In this document: positions 11,253 through 23,739 of the stretch, piece after piece
How positions within the stretch are numbered: the first letter of the stretch is position 1
Layout of the letters: every line of letters starts with the position of its first letter
Assembly: GCF_002878395.1 (NCBI RefSeq)
Contig: NC_061121.1
Coordinates: forward strand, 46,147,748-46,211,747
DNA length: 64,000 bases
From: Capsicum annuum
Taxonomy: Eukaryota; Streptophyta; Magnoliopsida; Solanales; Solanaceae
Direction of reading: 5' to 3'
Notes under the pieces: generated by a model
Told to the model about the DNA's origin: nothing
What the model saw: the letters and a program-made list of their open reading frames with translations, nothing else
Database searches by the model: none
Program-made: the position numbers and the translations under genes

Positions 11253-12810
11253 CACAATCCTAAGAGCTCATCAAGTTATTAGGAGTGTCCACTAGGATGC
11301 AACATCATTAAATCCAAGAAAATGGATAAAAAAATTGCTTCAGAGGACTTTTAGATCTACAAAGCCTAATCCATCTAAGCCACGTCATGCTCATGCCTCA
11401 AGCTAAAATGTGAATGAAGAAAGCTAATGACACCATCCATCCGCCAAATAATAGAATTAGATATAACAGTGGACTATACACTTGACACCATAAAAAGTTA
11501 TCTTGACATTGAAATGTTGCTGCTTCTTAAGAAATCTAACTATGTTACAAATCAGTATTAGACTCAACTCAGATATATCTCCTCTACAGATGTCAACATC
11601 TAGAAAGCGGTACCTAAAGAAAAATCAAATGAGGCAAACCACACTGCAAACTCATAAGGAAGAAGAGTTCTAAATTCTCACAGTCACTCGCAATTCCAAA
11701 AAAAATAGTCCTTGTTTGAGGAGATGCCCAAGTGGATTAGGGGAGAACTCATTATACAATAGTTCCACTTTTTATGCTTCAACTTCAATATTTAGTTCAG
11801 TTTTTGTTAACTGGATCTTCTCACTTGTTCAAATTGAACATATTTATATCAGTTCCTCACCCCTAGTAAGGGTTTATACTAAAGGATTAAAAGAAAAAAT
11901 TGCTATATCTAGTTTCAAATACATGAACATACAACACTAGATAAAATATGAAAACTAAGAGAACATGTAAACATAAATGACAAAGAAGAAAACCTGAGCG
12001 GCAGGAGTTTCATTTAGAAACCTAAATGCCTACATAGCATGTTTCGTCGCAGACTTTGAGACTACAGTATCGCTGACAACACAAGCTTTGGAGAAGGGTG
12101 ATGAGCTCGAGCCGGATATACAAGATCCACCATCTTCATTAGCAGATCTAGATAAATATACTCTATAAATTTAAGAAGAGTTTAGAATTGACATTATGTG
12201 AGTAGTCATTCACATCATCTATTAGAACAGATAAACATTTGTACGTAGAGTAACATTGAGAAGTATATACCGCAACCAACGTCTAATAGCCTTTCGAATC
12301 CCAGACATAAGCCTTCTGGGGGCTAAAGGTTAAATGTTGATGAAAGTATTATGAAAAGACTAAATATTTCAATATTAAGAACAGAACGACAGCCAAATAG
12401 ACAAAAACATTTTCATTATCTCCTTCATCTATTGCAAGTCCAAAACTTTAAGTTTCTATCTTCACTGACATTGACACATAAAAAATGCATTTAGACTCTG
12501 ACAATGTCACCCAACTATAATACTAATGAGAATGATATTTTATGACACAATAAGTTGAAAATACCAATTTTTTTTAATTAATCCAATAGCCCTTAACAGC
12601 AAAAATGCCTCAACTCCTTGTGATTAATATATATGAACTCCCACGGTGCTTATTTGCTATGATTTTAAGAGGTAGCTCCTTTTCAAAAGGTCAGTTCATA
12701 TTGGGCTAATCCAAGTTGCATTAAAATGAGGCAACATCAAATCGAACATTGCAAGTTTGTAAGTACAACACATCTTTTATTATCCTAATTAGCAAAATTT
12801 TTCTTGGGGA

Positions 12811-13085
12811 GACAATTGAGAAAGCATGTTCATTAAAATTGTAACTTTATTCGTCAATCAAATCAATCAACTGAGTGATCACTCTTCACTTTTACTTAGT
12901 AAGTTCCGTTTCACTAAAGTAAATTTAATTAAACTTTGAAACTAAATTGAACATTGTAAAGTTTGCTGCAACATGTCTCATTTTACTCTACTGAACAAAA
13001 ATTGATTGAGTAAACAATTGAGAGGCGTGTTCAATAAAAATCGTAACTTTATTAGTCGATCGAATCAATCAACTAAGTAATCACT
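12811..13085. repeat. Diverged direct repeat, about 74 bp, 200 bp apart
   Basis: ACAATTGAGAAAGCATGTTC... ending AATCAATCAACTGAGTGATCACTC (12812-12884) recurs as ACAATTGAGAGGCGTGTTC... AATCAATCAACTAAGTAATCACTC (about 13014-13085). Both lie in intron 1 of the minus-strand pseudogene. Probably fragments of one older repeat family. Confidence 0.7.
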
Positions 13086-13185
13086 CAAACACCATTAAGT
13101 TTTACAAAAGAATTCAATTTCTATGATTATAAAACACAGACACACCAAAAGCAATACTTCAAAATCAATAATAACAACAGATACT

Positions 13186-13440
13186 ACTCCCTCTACTCTA
13201 TTTTACTTGTCACGTTTTATTTCACGAGAATCAATTTAACCAATCTTCTAAACTAAACTGAATTATATTAATTCACTATTTCAAATATAAAATTATCATA
13301 TTTGATCTATAAGTTGCACTAACAAACTAAATTGCAGAAGTTAGATATAATGCTACTCCCTTCGTTCACTTATCAATTTTGTTTAACGAGAAACAATCTG
13401 ACTAATCTTCTAACCTAAATTGAATTTAATTAATTCACTA
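13186..13440. mobile_element. Two tandem fragments of a CTCCCTC-type MITE
   Basis: ACTACTCCCTCTACTCTATT (13187) and GCTACTCCCTTCGTTCACTT (about 13350) each start a related segment that runs into AATCTTCTAAACTAAACTGA or its variant and ends TTAATTCACTATT. They look like two same-orientation partial copies of a Stowaway-like miniature element. No closing inverted terminus is seen. Confidence 0.55.
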
Positions 13441-13914
13441 TTGTATACATAAAATGTAGATATTATCTACAAAAACTATATATAAAGTACTGTAAATTGC
13501 AATAGCACAGTAAATCACATACTTTTCGAGCGCGTGCTTGAGATCAGCAGTAGCTTCAGTAGCTTGCTGAAGAGACGGAGCACCACCAAACACAACTCTC
13601 GGTAACGGTTCACCAACACTAACCATCATTTCCTCCTCTCCACCAACCATCTCCCAGTCATTAAACTCCGCCACCACTTTTTGCATCGGCGACACATCAG
13701 ATAATCCTTCTCCGCCTCCGCCGTTAACCGCCGTGACAAAGCCGGACTTCTCATCTTCCGATGACAACGATATAGCGGAAAAGGACACCGGACGGATGAC
13801 GTTACGTGCGGTGGTGTAAACTGGATGCTCCGCTGTAATGAAATGGAATTCGCTGTTTGCGACGGTCACTCCGACGACTTTCGCCGCTGCTCTGAATGCT
13901 CATTCACGACCCAT

Positions 13915-14265
13915 GATTTTTTATAATTATTTTTTTTTTCGTTTTGATTTTTGGATGGATTATGGAATTCTTAAGGAGTGAAGAAACTCATTAGAGGGGA
14001 AAAATGGTACTTTTAGTATATTAAAAAGTAAGAAAGATTATTCTTCAAATACATTGATCAAATATCTAAAGTCACTCATATTTGGATTCACTCATATTTG
14101 GATCTATGACATGCAATTTCTGTAAATTTATAGGTGTGGGCCAGCAATGAAGCCCAAACATTTTGGCCCAAAACTCTCAAGATGCTTCGACGCCGCGCTT
14201 TATCTCTTGTTCTACAACTCTCCACTTTATTTTCCTCTTCCCTGTTTCACTCATTGAGTCTCTCC
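13915..14265. promoter_or_regulatory. Shared promoter interval of a divergent gene pair
   Basis: 351 bp separate the start codons of the minus-strand pseudogene (13914) and the plus-strand LRR gene (14266). It must hold both 5' UTRs and promoters. Short direct repeats (CTCATATTTGGAT at about 14075 and 14093) lie in the middle. No convincing TATA box was assigned. Confidence 0.5.
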
Positions 14266-17200
14266 ATGGACTCACTCTCTACACTCTCTTTGTGCTCTCA
14301 TACAACGGTAACTTACTCCAATCCAATTCTTTTTAACTCCATTGAACTTACACTTAACACTAAATTCACGTTTATTTTTTTCGTAATTTTAGGTGAATTT
14401 TGAGTTTAATCGTAGAAAAATCGGGCTGAAATCGTTGAACAGTTCATCGAGTTATTGTTTACTTTATATTTCACCGATTTGTATTGGAGGAAGAAGAAAA
14501 TGCTTGCGAATGATTCGAGCTGCTTCTTCTAGTACTAGTGGTCCGAGACGTTCGACAAATTCTCGGAGAGTTTATAAGGAATCACAAGCTCAAACTCCAG
14601 CAATACCTGTTGATCAAATTGCTTCGTTGGTTGTGCCGGCTGGTGCTTTCGTGGTTGTCTCTTTTGGTATTCACATCTTCCCTATTTTCATCTCTTTTTC
14701 TGTGAACAACTTCAATTCACCATCTCAATAAAATTACTATTTTAGTGTAGCATTGTTTAAGACACAAAAGCTTTAAATTCACTACCAATAAGTTAGTTAA
14801 TCGTTTCTAAGAAAATCACTTAACCTATCCTTTTTAGGCTACCAGCTAATGTATATTATAGAAAGTTACCAGTATATTACTTTTAGATAGTCCGATAATG
14901 TAGAAATTTTACATTGTTGATGTATTAATGTCAAAACTCAATTGGAAATTGTATATCTGGTGAAATTAAGAGAAATCTGATCCATGGCTAATTCTGATCA
15001 AACTCTAGAAGAAAAAGAAGAAAAGGTAGAGAAAGAGGAGTGTGTGAGAAGAAACAAGAAACTGATTATTGATTCGTTAAAACCGACCACAATTTCATCT
15101 AGAGTATGCACATCATTTTGCTCAATTTCATAGTAGGCTCAACTTAGTTGTGCAGGCAAGAGTTTAGCATTTTGGGCAAGGGGCTAACTTAAGTGGGTTT
15201 TCAGTTTTGGAGGATACCGGAAGAGGTCAGGATTCATGAGGTCTTGTGAGAAAGTTCTCAACTTAATGGAGAAGTTTGAAGTTATTGGAGTACTCGGCGA
15301 TATGGAAAAGACCCAGAATTCAACCTTGAATGGAGAACTAAAGGCATTATATGTAACCTTTTAAGAAGTACATCCTGCAACAGATTACCCACTTTTTGTT
15401 GAGTTATTCGCGATTAAGAAAATGAGCAAACACACAGTAATGTTTCAGCATTTACAACAATAACATACCCAGTGAAATTCCACAAAGTGGGGTGTTTCAG
15501 CATTTAGAGGCTCAGATTTAAAACTTAAAAGTGCAAGGCACCTTACAGCCAAACAGGATTGTCATTTTCATTTCGCAGCCTTTTGATTAGATGTTCTGCT
15601 GCCTGCATTCATATGAATGGATTGTGTTTGACGTTTTGACTGAGTAACACTAACCTCTTTTTTAGGTTCCCAATGTGAGGAGCTCCTTGAATAGGGTTAA
15701 CCTTTGATTACAAGAGCTTATTTTTCTCTCTTCTTTTTTTACGTGTTAAATTCTAATAAACAGATAATCAATCACTGGTTTGTTGCGTTTAAATTATCTT
15801 AGCACTCAAAGTGTTTACATTTCCATCTCCAAAGATGTTGCTTCATACTTATATATGATGCGGTTGAATTCCTCTTACAGTGCCAATTACCTCTACGATC
15901 ACTTTTGAGCTCTTTCTCCCCAAAATATTGAGGTGCTGCTTAACTTTTGTATCTGCAGAAAGAATAAATCTCTTAGTTATACCACATTGTTTCTCTGGTT
16001 ACGGCATTGACTATAGGCCCTGGCCATTTCTGTTGCTACTCCCTTCCCCATGAATACAAGTTATATCTTTCCAACTTTCGCCTGGCATCCTTTTTCGAGA
16101 GGTTGTCTTGTGAGAATGTGGCTGCTAGACTGAAGATCTTCCTCCCTATGAATTGTGACTGGAAATAGGAATCTTAAGTAGAAGGAAGATTTTCTATATC
16201 GTACTAATCTATGTGTTCAGTTGACAGTTTTGTGGAAGCTGGTGGAGAAAGTTCTTCTACCAAAACAAGCCAAGACTACATCAGAAGAAAGCAAACCTAC
16301 TCAGGGATTGAAGTGGTCCATTGCTGCTGGGACAAACTTGTTGCCTGGTTTTGGTGCAAAGGTTGAAAGAGAAGCCAAGTTGAGGCTTAATGACTTTGCT
16401 AAAGAGCTTAGATCTTTCAGCATTGTTGACATGTCAGGTAAAATGGCAGGCAGTTCCGGCCAGCTGCGTTAGATATTAAAGTTGGTGTTCATCTATGCTA
16501 AATGCTGTCATAATGAATGTCTTCCTTTTTTTTACCTTTGATCAAGAACATTCTATTATTTGTAGTTTTCAGAAAAGTGAAATCATGTTAAAAGAATTGC
16601 CTTAACTTGTTAAATTTTTACGCCCCCACCTCCTTAGAGAGTTCCAACATATAAAGACCAAAGATTTGAAGCGTTTGTACCTTGATTTTTGATAAAAACA
16701 TGTCTTGCACACTGATAGTGTCTGAAGAACATTTTATAAACTTGTTTAATGTATAAGCTTCCCCCACCAATTGCGCAACACACCAAAACCAAACTTTTGC
16801 TGCAACCTCCTTGTATTGTTATTCTACATGCTTTGCATACTGATTAAGGATTAAAACTGCAAGTCACAAGAGGTGCTTGGATTGACTGTTTTAGGCTCTG
16901 GCAGGTCGTAACTTTGGAGATGAGGGGCTCTTTTTCCTAGCAGAGAGTTTAGCATATAATCAGGTACTCTTTTACTCTCTCCTTTATCTGTGTAGAGTTT
17001 GGCATTATTCTTACAAAATGTATAACCATGGTCTATCTTGTTAATCCAAGAGGATGAAGCCATAATGCTGTAATGTAGACTAAGTAATAATAACAATCTT
17101 AGCTTCCTTCTTTTTTTTCCCTGAATAATGTTTTTGGGCAAGTTTGGTTCCTTTACCAATGTACATTGCCCTTCCTTGCATGTGATTTCCAGACAGCCGA

Positions 17201-20200
17201 GGAAGTAAACTTTGCTGCTAATGGAATAACTGCAGTTGGAGTGAAGTCCTTTGATGGCATCTTGCAATCAAACATTGCTTTAAAGACTCTTAACCTATCT
17301 GGAAATGATATTGGAGATGAAGGAGCCAAGGTAATGCACAGACAATATAGGTGAAAATCCAAATCATCGAGTTTTGGAGTACATATGGCTAATAAGCTAA
17401 TCCTAACTTTTTCCTGTACACTCAACTGTTATTCCAATTTGACATGCTTATTTGTAGTCATGCTTTGTATTGTACTTCTTATCTCCATCTTGGCACTTCG
17501 GGATTAAACATGACTATTTGGTCATTCGTTAGACAACAGATCTATTACCATATTTCTCATTAATCTGGGGTGGAGCCTTTTGCATATTTCCTATTTGTTG
17601 GTATTAAGGAAAAACAGCAAGCTTCTCAGACTCAGGCCTTTAGCTGATTTGTCTTTCACAAGTCTAGAAACATCATGTTTAAAAATGGCGCATGATTATC
17701 TGGAATAGTTTTATCTCCTCTTGTAATTAATTTCAATCAACTCGTTAGAGAATATATCTGTTGACATCTCGATTATTTTTTCTAGTGTATCATCTCTGAG
17801 CTGTTCAATTGTAATGTTCTGAAGTTCATTTAATGAATTTTTTGTTCACAGTGTCTATGTGATATACTGGCAAATAACTCTGGTATTCAAAAGCTCCAGC
17901 TGAACAGCACTGGCTTAGGAGATGAGGTTTGAACATGCTTTCTGTATTTGAAGCGCTGTTGCTGCAGTATTTTTTTTTTTTTCAGGTCAAGTATTGGTTA
18001 AATTTCTGTGCTATGGTTTATCTAAATTTTGCAGGGAGCCAAAGCCATCGGTGAAATGCTGAAAAAAAATTCAACGTTGCGTGTTCTTGAACTAAACAAT
18101 AATCTGATTGACTATTCTGTATGTTTCGTTATGCAAAACTTGTAAATTTTTATTTCCTAGTTATCTAATTATCTTGACATCTTAAGCAAAAACCTGTTTT
18201 ATTTGGATATGGAAATAGGGATTTTCCGGTCTTGCTGGATCACTTCTTGAGAATAAAACTTTACAATCCTTACATCTCAAGTAAGCAAAATCTACTCCGC
18301 TGTCTTTCTGTGCTCATCCACATTTGTCGTATGTCCGGTTTTAGTGTTTCTTGTTTTTCTTTGTTACCTTGAGGTTCAGGTCGGGGAGAGGAGTGGGTTT
18401 TAATTGTGACTTTTATTTCCCTTGATATCATTCAATTTATGTGTTTTAATTAACTGTTCAGCGGCAACTATGGCGGTGCTTTAGGGGCTGCAGCGTTGGC
18501 TAAAGGCCTGGAGGGCAACAAGGCCTTGAGGGTACATTTCTTATTAAATCGTTCCTCCAATCGAGACCCTTCGCCTTTTTCTCTTTTCTTTATTTTTTCC
18601 TTTTAATTTGACTTGGCAAATAATTGAGCTTTTCGTTAGCCTTGATATTTTGCTTCTGTGCATTGGACTGTTTGTTTGTCAATTTAATTTCTGCACTCAT
18701 GTTTCATTTGATTGCATAGAAGAGTTTTTTTTTTTTTTCAAAATCTTCAATTGCAGCCATTTTACTGTGACCGCCGACTCTAGAATAAAATGTTAAATCT
18801 GCTTTATGTTATTAAAGAAACTTTTATCTGTTTACATATTACTTTATATCCTAAACATACCATTGTATAGTCAAATGTGTTTGAAAAGCTTCTTTATGTG
18901 CAGGAACTTTATTTGCAAGGGAACTCTATTGGCGATGAAGGAGTACGGGCATTAATTTCTGGCCTATCATTGCGTAAAGGTTTGTTTATGTACATCATTA
19001 ACCATTCTCTTTAAAGATATGTTGGTGTTGTGTCCTGTGCGTCTATTTTGAAAGGTCTCCATCATATGCCTGCAGGGAAACTTGTTTTACTTGACATTGC
19101 CAACAATTCAGTTACTGCTAGAGGTGCATTTCATGTTGCAGAATTCGTCAAAAAAAGCAAAAGCTTACTGTGGTTGAATCTCTATATGAATGACATCAAA
19201 GACGAGGTAATTGAATCACTCAGAACTTTGACAGGTTTTTTTCCATTGTATGACACTCCTCAACCTTCCTTCTCAGTTCAACCAGTACTCTCCATCTATT
19301 TTGTGGGTTTATATTGTATAACAGAACTCAAGTGAAGAATTCTCCCTTGAAATTGCATAAGGTCGAGATACAAAATTCCCTAAATGTCTTGAAATAAAAC
19401 AAAATCCTGAATCACTGTTTATATACCTGGTGCGGACTTCTTCGCGACCGCAACTGTATCTCATGCGATAGTGATGAGCAACTAGGCGTGGACCCTATAC
19501 TATTGCAGTCGGTCTCGGGACCGCGCAGACCAGACTCCCCTTCCCTTGCGATTGCACCCCAGGCTTTTGCGAACGCGAAGGGTTGAACCAGCGCCAGAAG
19601 AACATTTGGTGCTGTCCAAAGTGGGGTTTTGGTTCCAAAATTCATCTGAAATTCTCGGATCCCAACCCGAACCCCCAAACAAGTCCCAAATGGTAAATAT
19701 GACCTGTACAACATCTCTGTTCCTAAAACGAGTTAAAACTTAAAATTTAGAGTTGAGATGTTACAATGAAGAAGGTTTCCAGAAATTTATGGGGATTTGC
19801 TTTGTGCTGCAGAGTTGCAGAAGCACAATTAGCTTTCTGCTGGATAAGAGCTTATGAGCTGGTAACATCAAATAGAAACTTAAAAGTCAAACTGAGTCCA
19901 ACCATATCCTTAACTAGCTAGTGTTAACTAACCTATTCCAGAAACTCAGGGCTATCAATTACATTCACAGATTTAATAAAAGCAATAATTCCTGCACAAG
20001 AACTTCTCTCTAAGTTAGCTCGCAAAATCTTCTGCCGTCATTTGTGTCTCTAAACTTCACATGAAATCTAATACACAGTTTCCTATTTCTTCAATACAAC
20101 CCAGTTTTTTTCCATGGTATGCAAATTCCTTGGTGTTGCAAGATTAAAGGCGAAGGTGTGCGTTTTAAGAGAGGCATAGGTAATATGCTTTTCACCGTCA

Positions 20201-21570
20201 AATTTTGGGAGGACCAAGAGTGTGTATTTTTGGCAAAGACGAAAGACTTCGTTGATTCACAATTATATTTGAAGAACAGTTAAACCTGTTCCTCAAGATA
20301 AGGGGACCGTTTAAGTTTTTACCTCGTAGATCTAGACTCAATCTCTTAAATATGCATTGACTTCTTCCTTTTTTTCCATCCACATTATACTCATCAGGGA
20401 GCTGAAATGATTGCAGAAGCTTTGAAGGAGAACCGCTCAATAACTAACATCGATCTTGTAAGAACTGTTTCTTCTTTTCTATTTTATTTTATTGAATATT
20501 ACTTGTTCTTTTACTTGAATAAAAAAATATAGTTTCTTGTTTTGTTCAGGGACAATGAGGCAGGGTTTTTTTTAGTATGGCATTATTTTCATAGTCGCAT
20601 TTGCTCTGATGACTGGTATTCTGCGAAATTTTACAGGGGGGCAACGACATTCATGCTAAGGGTATCAGTGCCATAGCAGAAGTTTTGAAAGATAATTCTG
20701 TCATTACCTCAGTGAGTTTCATCAAATTGTTTCCTTTACTAGTTTCTTGTAAAAAAGTAATATGCTATACTTAAAAATTTCTCACAAACAGTTGGAACTT
20801 GGTTACAACCCCATTGGACCAGAGGGGGCAATGGCATTAGCAGAGGTACTCAAGTTTCATGGAAATGTAAAAGATCTCATGCTTGGTTGGTGTCAGGTAA
20901 TCCATGGATTATTTCATATATTTGCTCTTTATTGAACTCTTTTAGCATGCTCACCTAATTTTGTTGCAGCTTGGAGCCAAAGGTGCGGAATATTTTGCCG
21001 ATATGTTGAAGTACAACGGTACCATATCCACTGTAGATTTGCGAGCCAATGGACTTAGAGATGAGGTTTTAATTCAGACTTCATAGTTCTTTCATTCCGC
21101 GACAATCTTCAATTTCCCTCAAAGTACATAACTGTTTCCTTTTCAGGGTGCAATCTGCCTTGCTCGGAGTTTAAAGGTGGTCAATGAATCTTTGACGACA
21201 CTCAATTTAGGGTTCAATGAAATTAGAGTATGTAACTCTTTTCCAGTACAACCACGTGTCTTGATAAACGTATCATCTTGCTTTAACTTAGTTTCTCTTG
21301 CGCGCAGGATGAAGGAGCTTTTGCTATCGCTCAAGCACTTAAGGCAAATGAAGATGTAAGACTCACATCGTTAAATCTTGCCAGCAACTTCCTCACCAAA
21401 TTAGGACAGGTAACTTCAAATGACAATACTGTTCTCATTTTTAGCTGTTTTATGCGTTTTTTAGTTTCTTACAAATATCCGGATGTATTTCCAAATTTCA
21501 GACAGCTCTCACAGATGCAAGAGACCATGTGTTTGAGATGACTGAGAAAGAGCTTGCTGTTATGTTCTAA
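14266..21570 (+). CDS. EMB2004: RNI-like leucine-rich-repeat protein, probable EMB2004 orthologue, 18 exons
   Basis: Exons: 14266-14307, 14393-14666, 16228-16437, 16905-16963, 17193-17330, 17852-17926, 18035-18118, 18219-18280, 18462-18531, 18904-18979, 19076-19206, 20398-20457, 20637-20711, 20792-20896, 20970-21065, 21147-21227, 21308-21409, 21502-21570. Every intron is GT-AG and phases match, giving 602 residues and a TAA stop. The N-terminus is Ser/Thr/Arg-rich (MDSLSTLSLCSHTT, then GGRRKCLRMIRAASSSTSGP), like a chloroplast transit peptide, followed by a hydrophobic segment (IASLVVPAGAFVVVSF). From about residue 200 to the end run ribonuclease-inhibitor-type LRRs of about 28 residues, such as LKTLNLSGNDIGDEGAK, LRVLELNNNLI and LTSLNLASNFLTKLGQ. 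The pattern of one exon per repeat (most 60-105 bp) is usual for this fold. RNI-type LRRs bind proteins. The Arabidopsis relative EMB2004 is needed for embryogenesis; the orthology is from memory, not searched. An upstream in-frame ATG at 14134 is less likely, because the 14266 start gives a better leader. Confidence 0.88.
14667..16227 (+). other. Intron 2 of the LRR gene, nothing else recognised
   Basis: This is a 1561-bp intron with donor TTTTG|GTATTC and acceptor TTGACAG|TTTTGTGG. The upstream alternative acceptor (TTCAG|TTGACAG) would shift the frame. No coding sequence or complete repeat was identified in it. Confidence 0.6.
19340..19765 (-). repeat. Truncated LTR fragment inside intron 11 of the LRR gene
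   Basis: A GC-rich island in an AT-rich intron. Read on minus it starts TGTAACATCTCAAC (19765 downward), the usual opening of Tekay/Del-like LTRs, and contains CGCG-rich blocks (TGCGCGGTCCCGAGACCG) and a TATA-like GGTATATAAACAG at about 19423-19435. Beyond that it is lost. It explains why this intron (19207-20397) is the second longest. The left limit is uncertain. Confidence 0.55.
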
Positions 21571-22386
21571 AATACTGCATTTCTTAGATCAGATATATTT
21601 TCCTCCTACTTTAGGGCAAGGCTGCATAGATGAGAATTTTGTTCTTTTTTTATTGGGGAATAGAATACAGCCTACCATGATATTCTTTCCACCTATGTGG
21701 ATTTAGAGTCCCAACTTAGTTCCCTTTTGTGACTGAATTAGTTTGAGCTGGGAACGGTGGGAATTTTGATATCGAGATATATACTGATACTATAAAGAAA
21801 TTTCGTTTTCTGAATCTTTTTTCGCTTGATACGTAAGTGACATGTATATAGAAGATTACTTCTATTAAGCATTTCAGATTCATTCTCTTGTTTGAAACTT
21901 TCTTTTTAAGCCTATTTTGTGGTGCAGGACTGAACTTTGCTACCTTTTAGTTTGTCTGTTGAGTATTCTTATTATAGTGTTGCACTCTAATGTTTATCCA
22001 TTCCCTTGAAAAATTAACAGAAGAAAAAGGAATGTACAAGAAAGATGACGGAAAGTTTACTTAAAATCCATTCTGTTCAGGGTGAAAAAGATGCGCATAA
22101 CCTGTGAATCTATGATTGAATTAAAAAAAAAAATTAATTGTAGAGGGATAGTAAATATGTATCTGCATAAGGTGTTTACACCAAATTATGTTAAGTTGTT
22201 AAAAATTAACGTGAGGATATATACAATGTGAACTTGATTAACAGTTGATTTTTATATTGATTTGACATAAACATTCTTGTCTTGTATTTGTTGATTTGAA
22301 GTAAACATTCGATGCATACAATCTTTTACTGGAAGGGTTTATCTAGATTCTTGTCAGGATAAATTGCCTTGTGTAGCTTTACTAAG

Positions 22387-23076
22387 AACCTGTTTGAGAT
22401 TGATGTTAGAAAATTGATTATTTGAATTATATTTTTATAAAATAATTTTTCAAAAAATGTGCTTTTGAAAAAAAATAATTTATGTTTGGTAAATTTATTT
22501 AAAAAGTGCTTTTAATAGACAAAATGTGTTTGCATAATCTTTTTAGGAAGTGTTTTTGAGAGATAAATTATCAAAAAAGGACATGTGTCAATAAACTTTT
22601 ATTACTAAAATCATTTTATAGAGAAAATTTAATCTACTATAAAAATTTTAATTAATATTTTTATACATAGATACATTAGAAAAACATTAAATAGTGATAT
22701 ATTACTTAAATAATTTAAATATTACTTAAAAATAAAAATAAATTTAAAAATTATTTTATAAATTAAATCATTATATATGAAAAATTCACCACATAATAAA
22801 TGTGTCACTTTTCATGAATTATTTATTTAAAATTAAAAATTTGAAAAACAAATTTACAAGTGTTGTTTAAATATCATTTAATCTTGCAACGTGATTCGTC
22901 TGTCATTTGTGTCTGTGTGATGAGAATATTTTTGTCATGAAAAAATAAAATCTGCAGAAATTTTCTGCTTCTTTTTAAAAATATTTTTTTAAGTTTATCA
23001 AATACTCTTCTTTTTTAAAAAAAAATACTTTTTTCAAAAAAAAATATTTAAAAAAATAAATAAATCCAAACAGGTT
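22387..23076. mobile_element. MITE-like element with AACCTGTTTG termini
   Basis: AACCTGTTTG at 22387-22396 is matched by CAAACAGGTT at 23067-23076. The match extends imperfectly outward (CTAAG/ATAAG) and inward through AAAAA/CTTTT-rich subterminal sequence such as GTGCTTTT. The interior is AT-rich and non-coding. No clean target duplication could be read. Confidence 0.6.
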
Positions 23077-23485
23077 ATAAGAGAAAAATGGATTCTTTGC
23101 ATGGAAATTATATTTACGGTGAGGCACTTTGCCTGCCCTCTTTTGCCACTGTGACCGTTTATCTTAAAAAAAAAAAAAAAAAGAATTTCACTTAAATCAA
23201 CAAACTGATTGTTTATTTTATTGAGAGTACATCTTGTGCGTTGAACTGGTAAATTTTTCAAAAATGGATTTTAGTAGGATAAGGTGGCCAGCTGTGGTTT
23301 CCTGAATGTTTTTAAGGCTGAAAAATTCAGTGGATAAACAACAGTGTTTTCAGGACAGAGTTGATGATAACAACATGAAATGACATGTCTGCAAAAGCAT
23401 CACCTCATCTGTGGAGAACTCGCCACTGAAATGTCCTTTTAACTTAAATTTGTGCATTTTTTTTATACATCATATTTTATGTTTT

Positions 23486-23736
23486 TACTTCCTCCGTTTT
23501 ATAATAAATGAATTATTAAATTTTAATACACATGTTAAGAAAAAAATATTAAAGACATAAATTTAACATAACTTTCTATTTTTACCCCAAAAAGAAAAAG
23601 TTGACCTTGTAATACTTTTTCAAAAGTTAATTGGTTGTCAAATCATAAGGCAAATTTAAAAAAAATTCAATGATTCACTTATTTTGAAACATCAATAAAT
23701 ATCCAACAATTTACTTATTTCGAAACGGAGGGAGTA
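23486..23736. mobile_element. Stowaway-like MITE
   Basis: The left end TACTTCCTCCGTTTTATAAT faces the right end ATTTCGAAACGGAGGGAGTA, the typical CTCCCTCCGTTTC terminal repeat with a TA target. Length about 250 bp. The interior is AT-rich and has no coding potential. Confidence 0.8.
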
Positions 23737-23739
23737 ATG

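Larger units (their letters stand above)
10628..13914 (-). pseudogene. Conserved plant protein of unknown function, four exons, broken
   Basis: A host gene recognised by structure. Exons on the minus strand: 13914-13523, 12147-11994, 11153-11060 and 10982-10628, all with GT/AG borders and compatible phases (2, 0, 1). The product begins MGRE, has FHFITAEHPVYTTARNVIRP and a Gly/Glu-rich acidic stretch, then PRVVFGGAPSLQQATEATAD, then an Ala/Ser-rich linker. The most conserved-looking block spans exons 2-3 (AFRFLNETPAAQ / SVVASITCDPNVWNAVMQNP). A C-terminal hydrophobic segment (GASFMGLAVMVMMVII) is followed by a basic tail, suggesting a tail anchor. Three lesions are seen. TGA is codon 5 (13902-13900). 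TAG stands in exon 2 within HAM-stop-AFRF, where Gln fits. A one-base frameshift precedes the terminal segment in exon 4 (near 10760). I know of similar plant proteins but not their function. Allele-specific loss or assembly error are alternatives. Confidence 0.7.

Noticed and set aside
14134..14265. Upstream in-frame ATG extension of the LRR gene
   Set aside because: It would add about 44 residues before the transit-like leader starting at 14266; possible but less fitting, so the later start was chosen.
19412..19743. Overlapping frames of 60-100 residues in GC-rich sequence on both strands
   Set aside because: They coincide with the LTR fragment in intron 11; the GC-rich composition explains the lack of stops.
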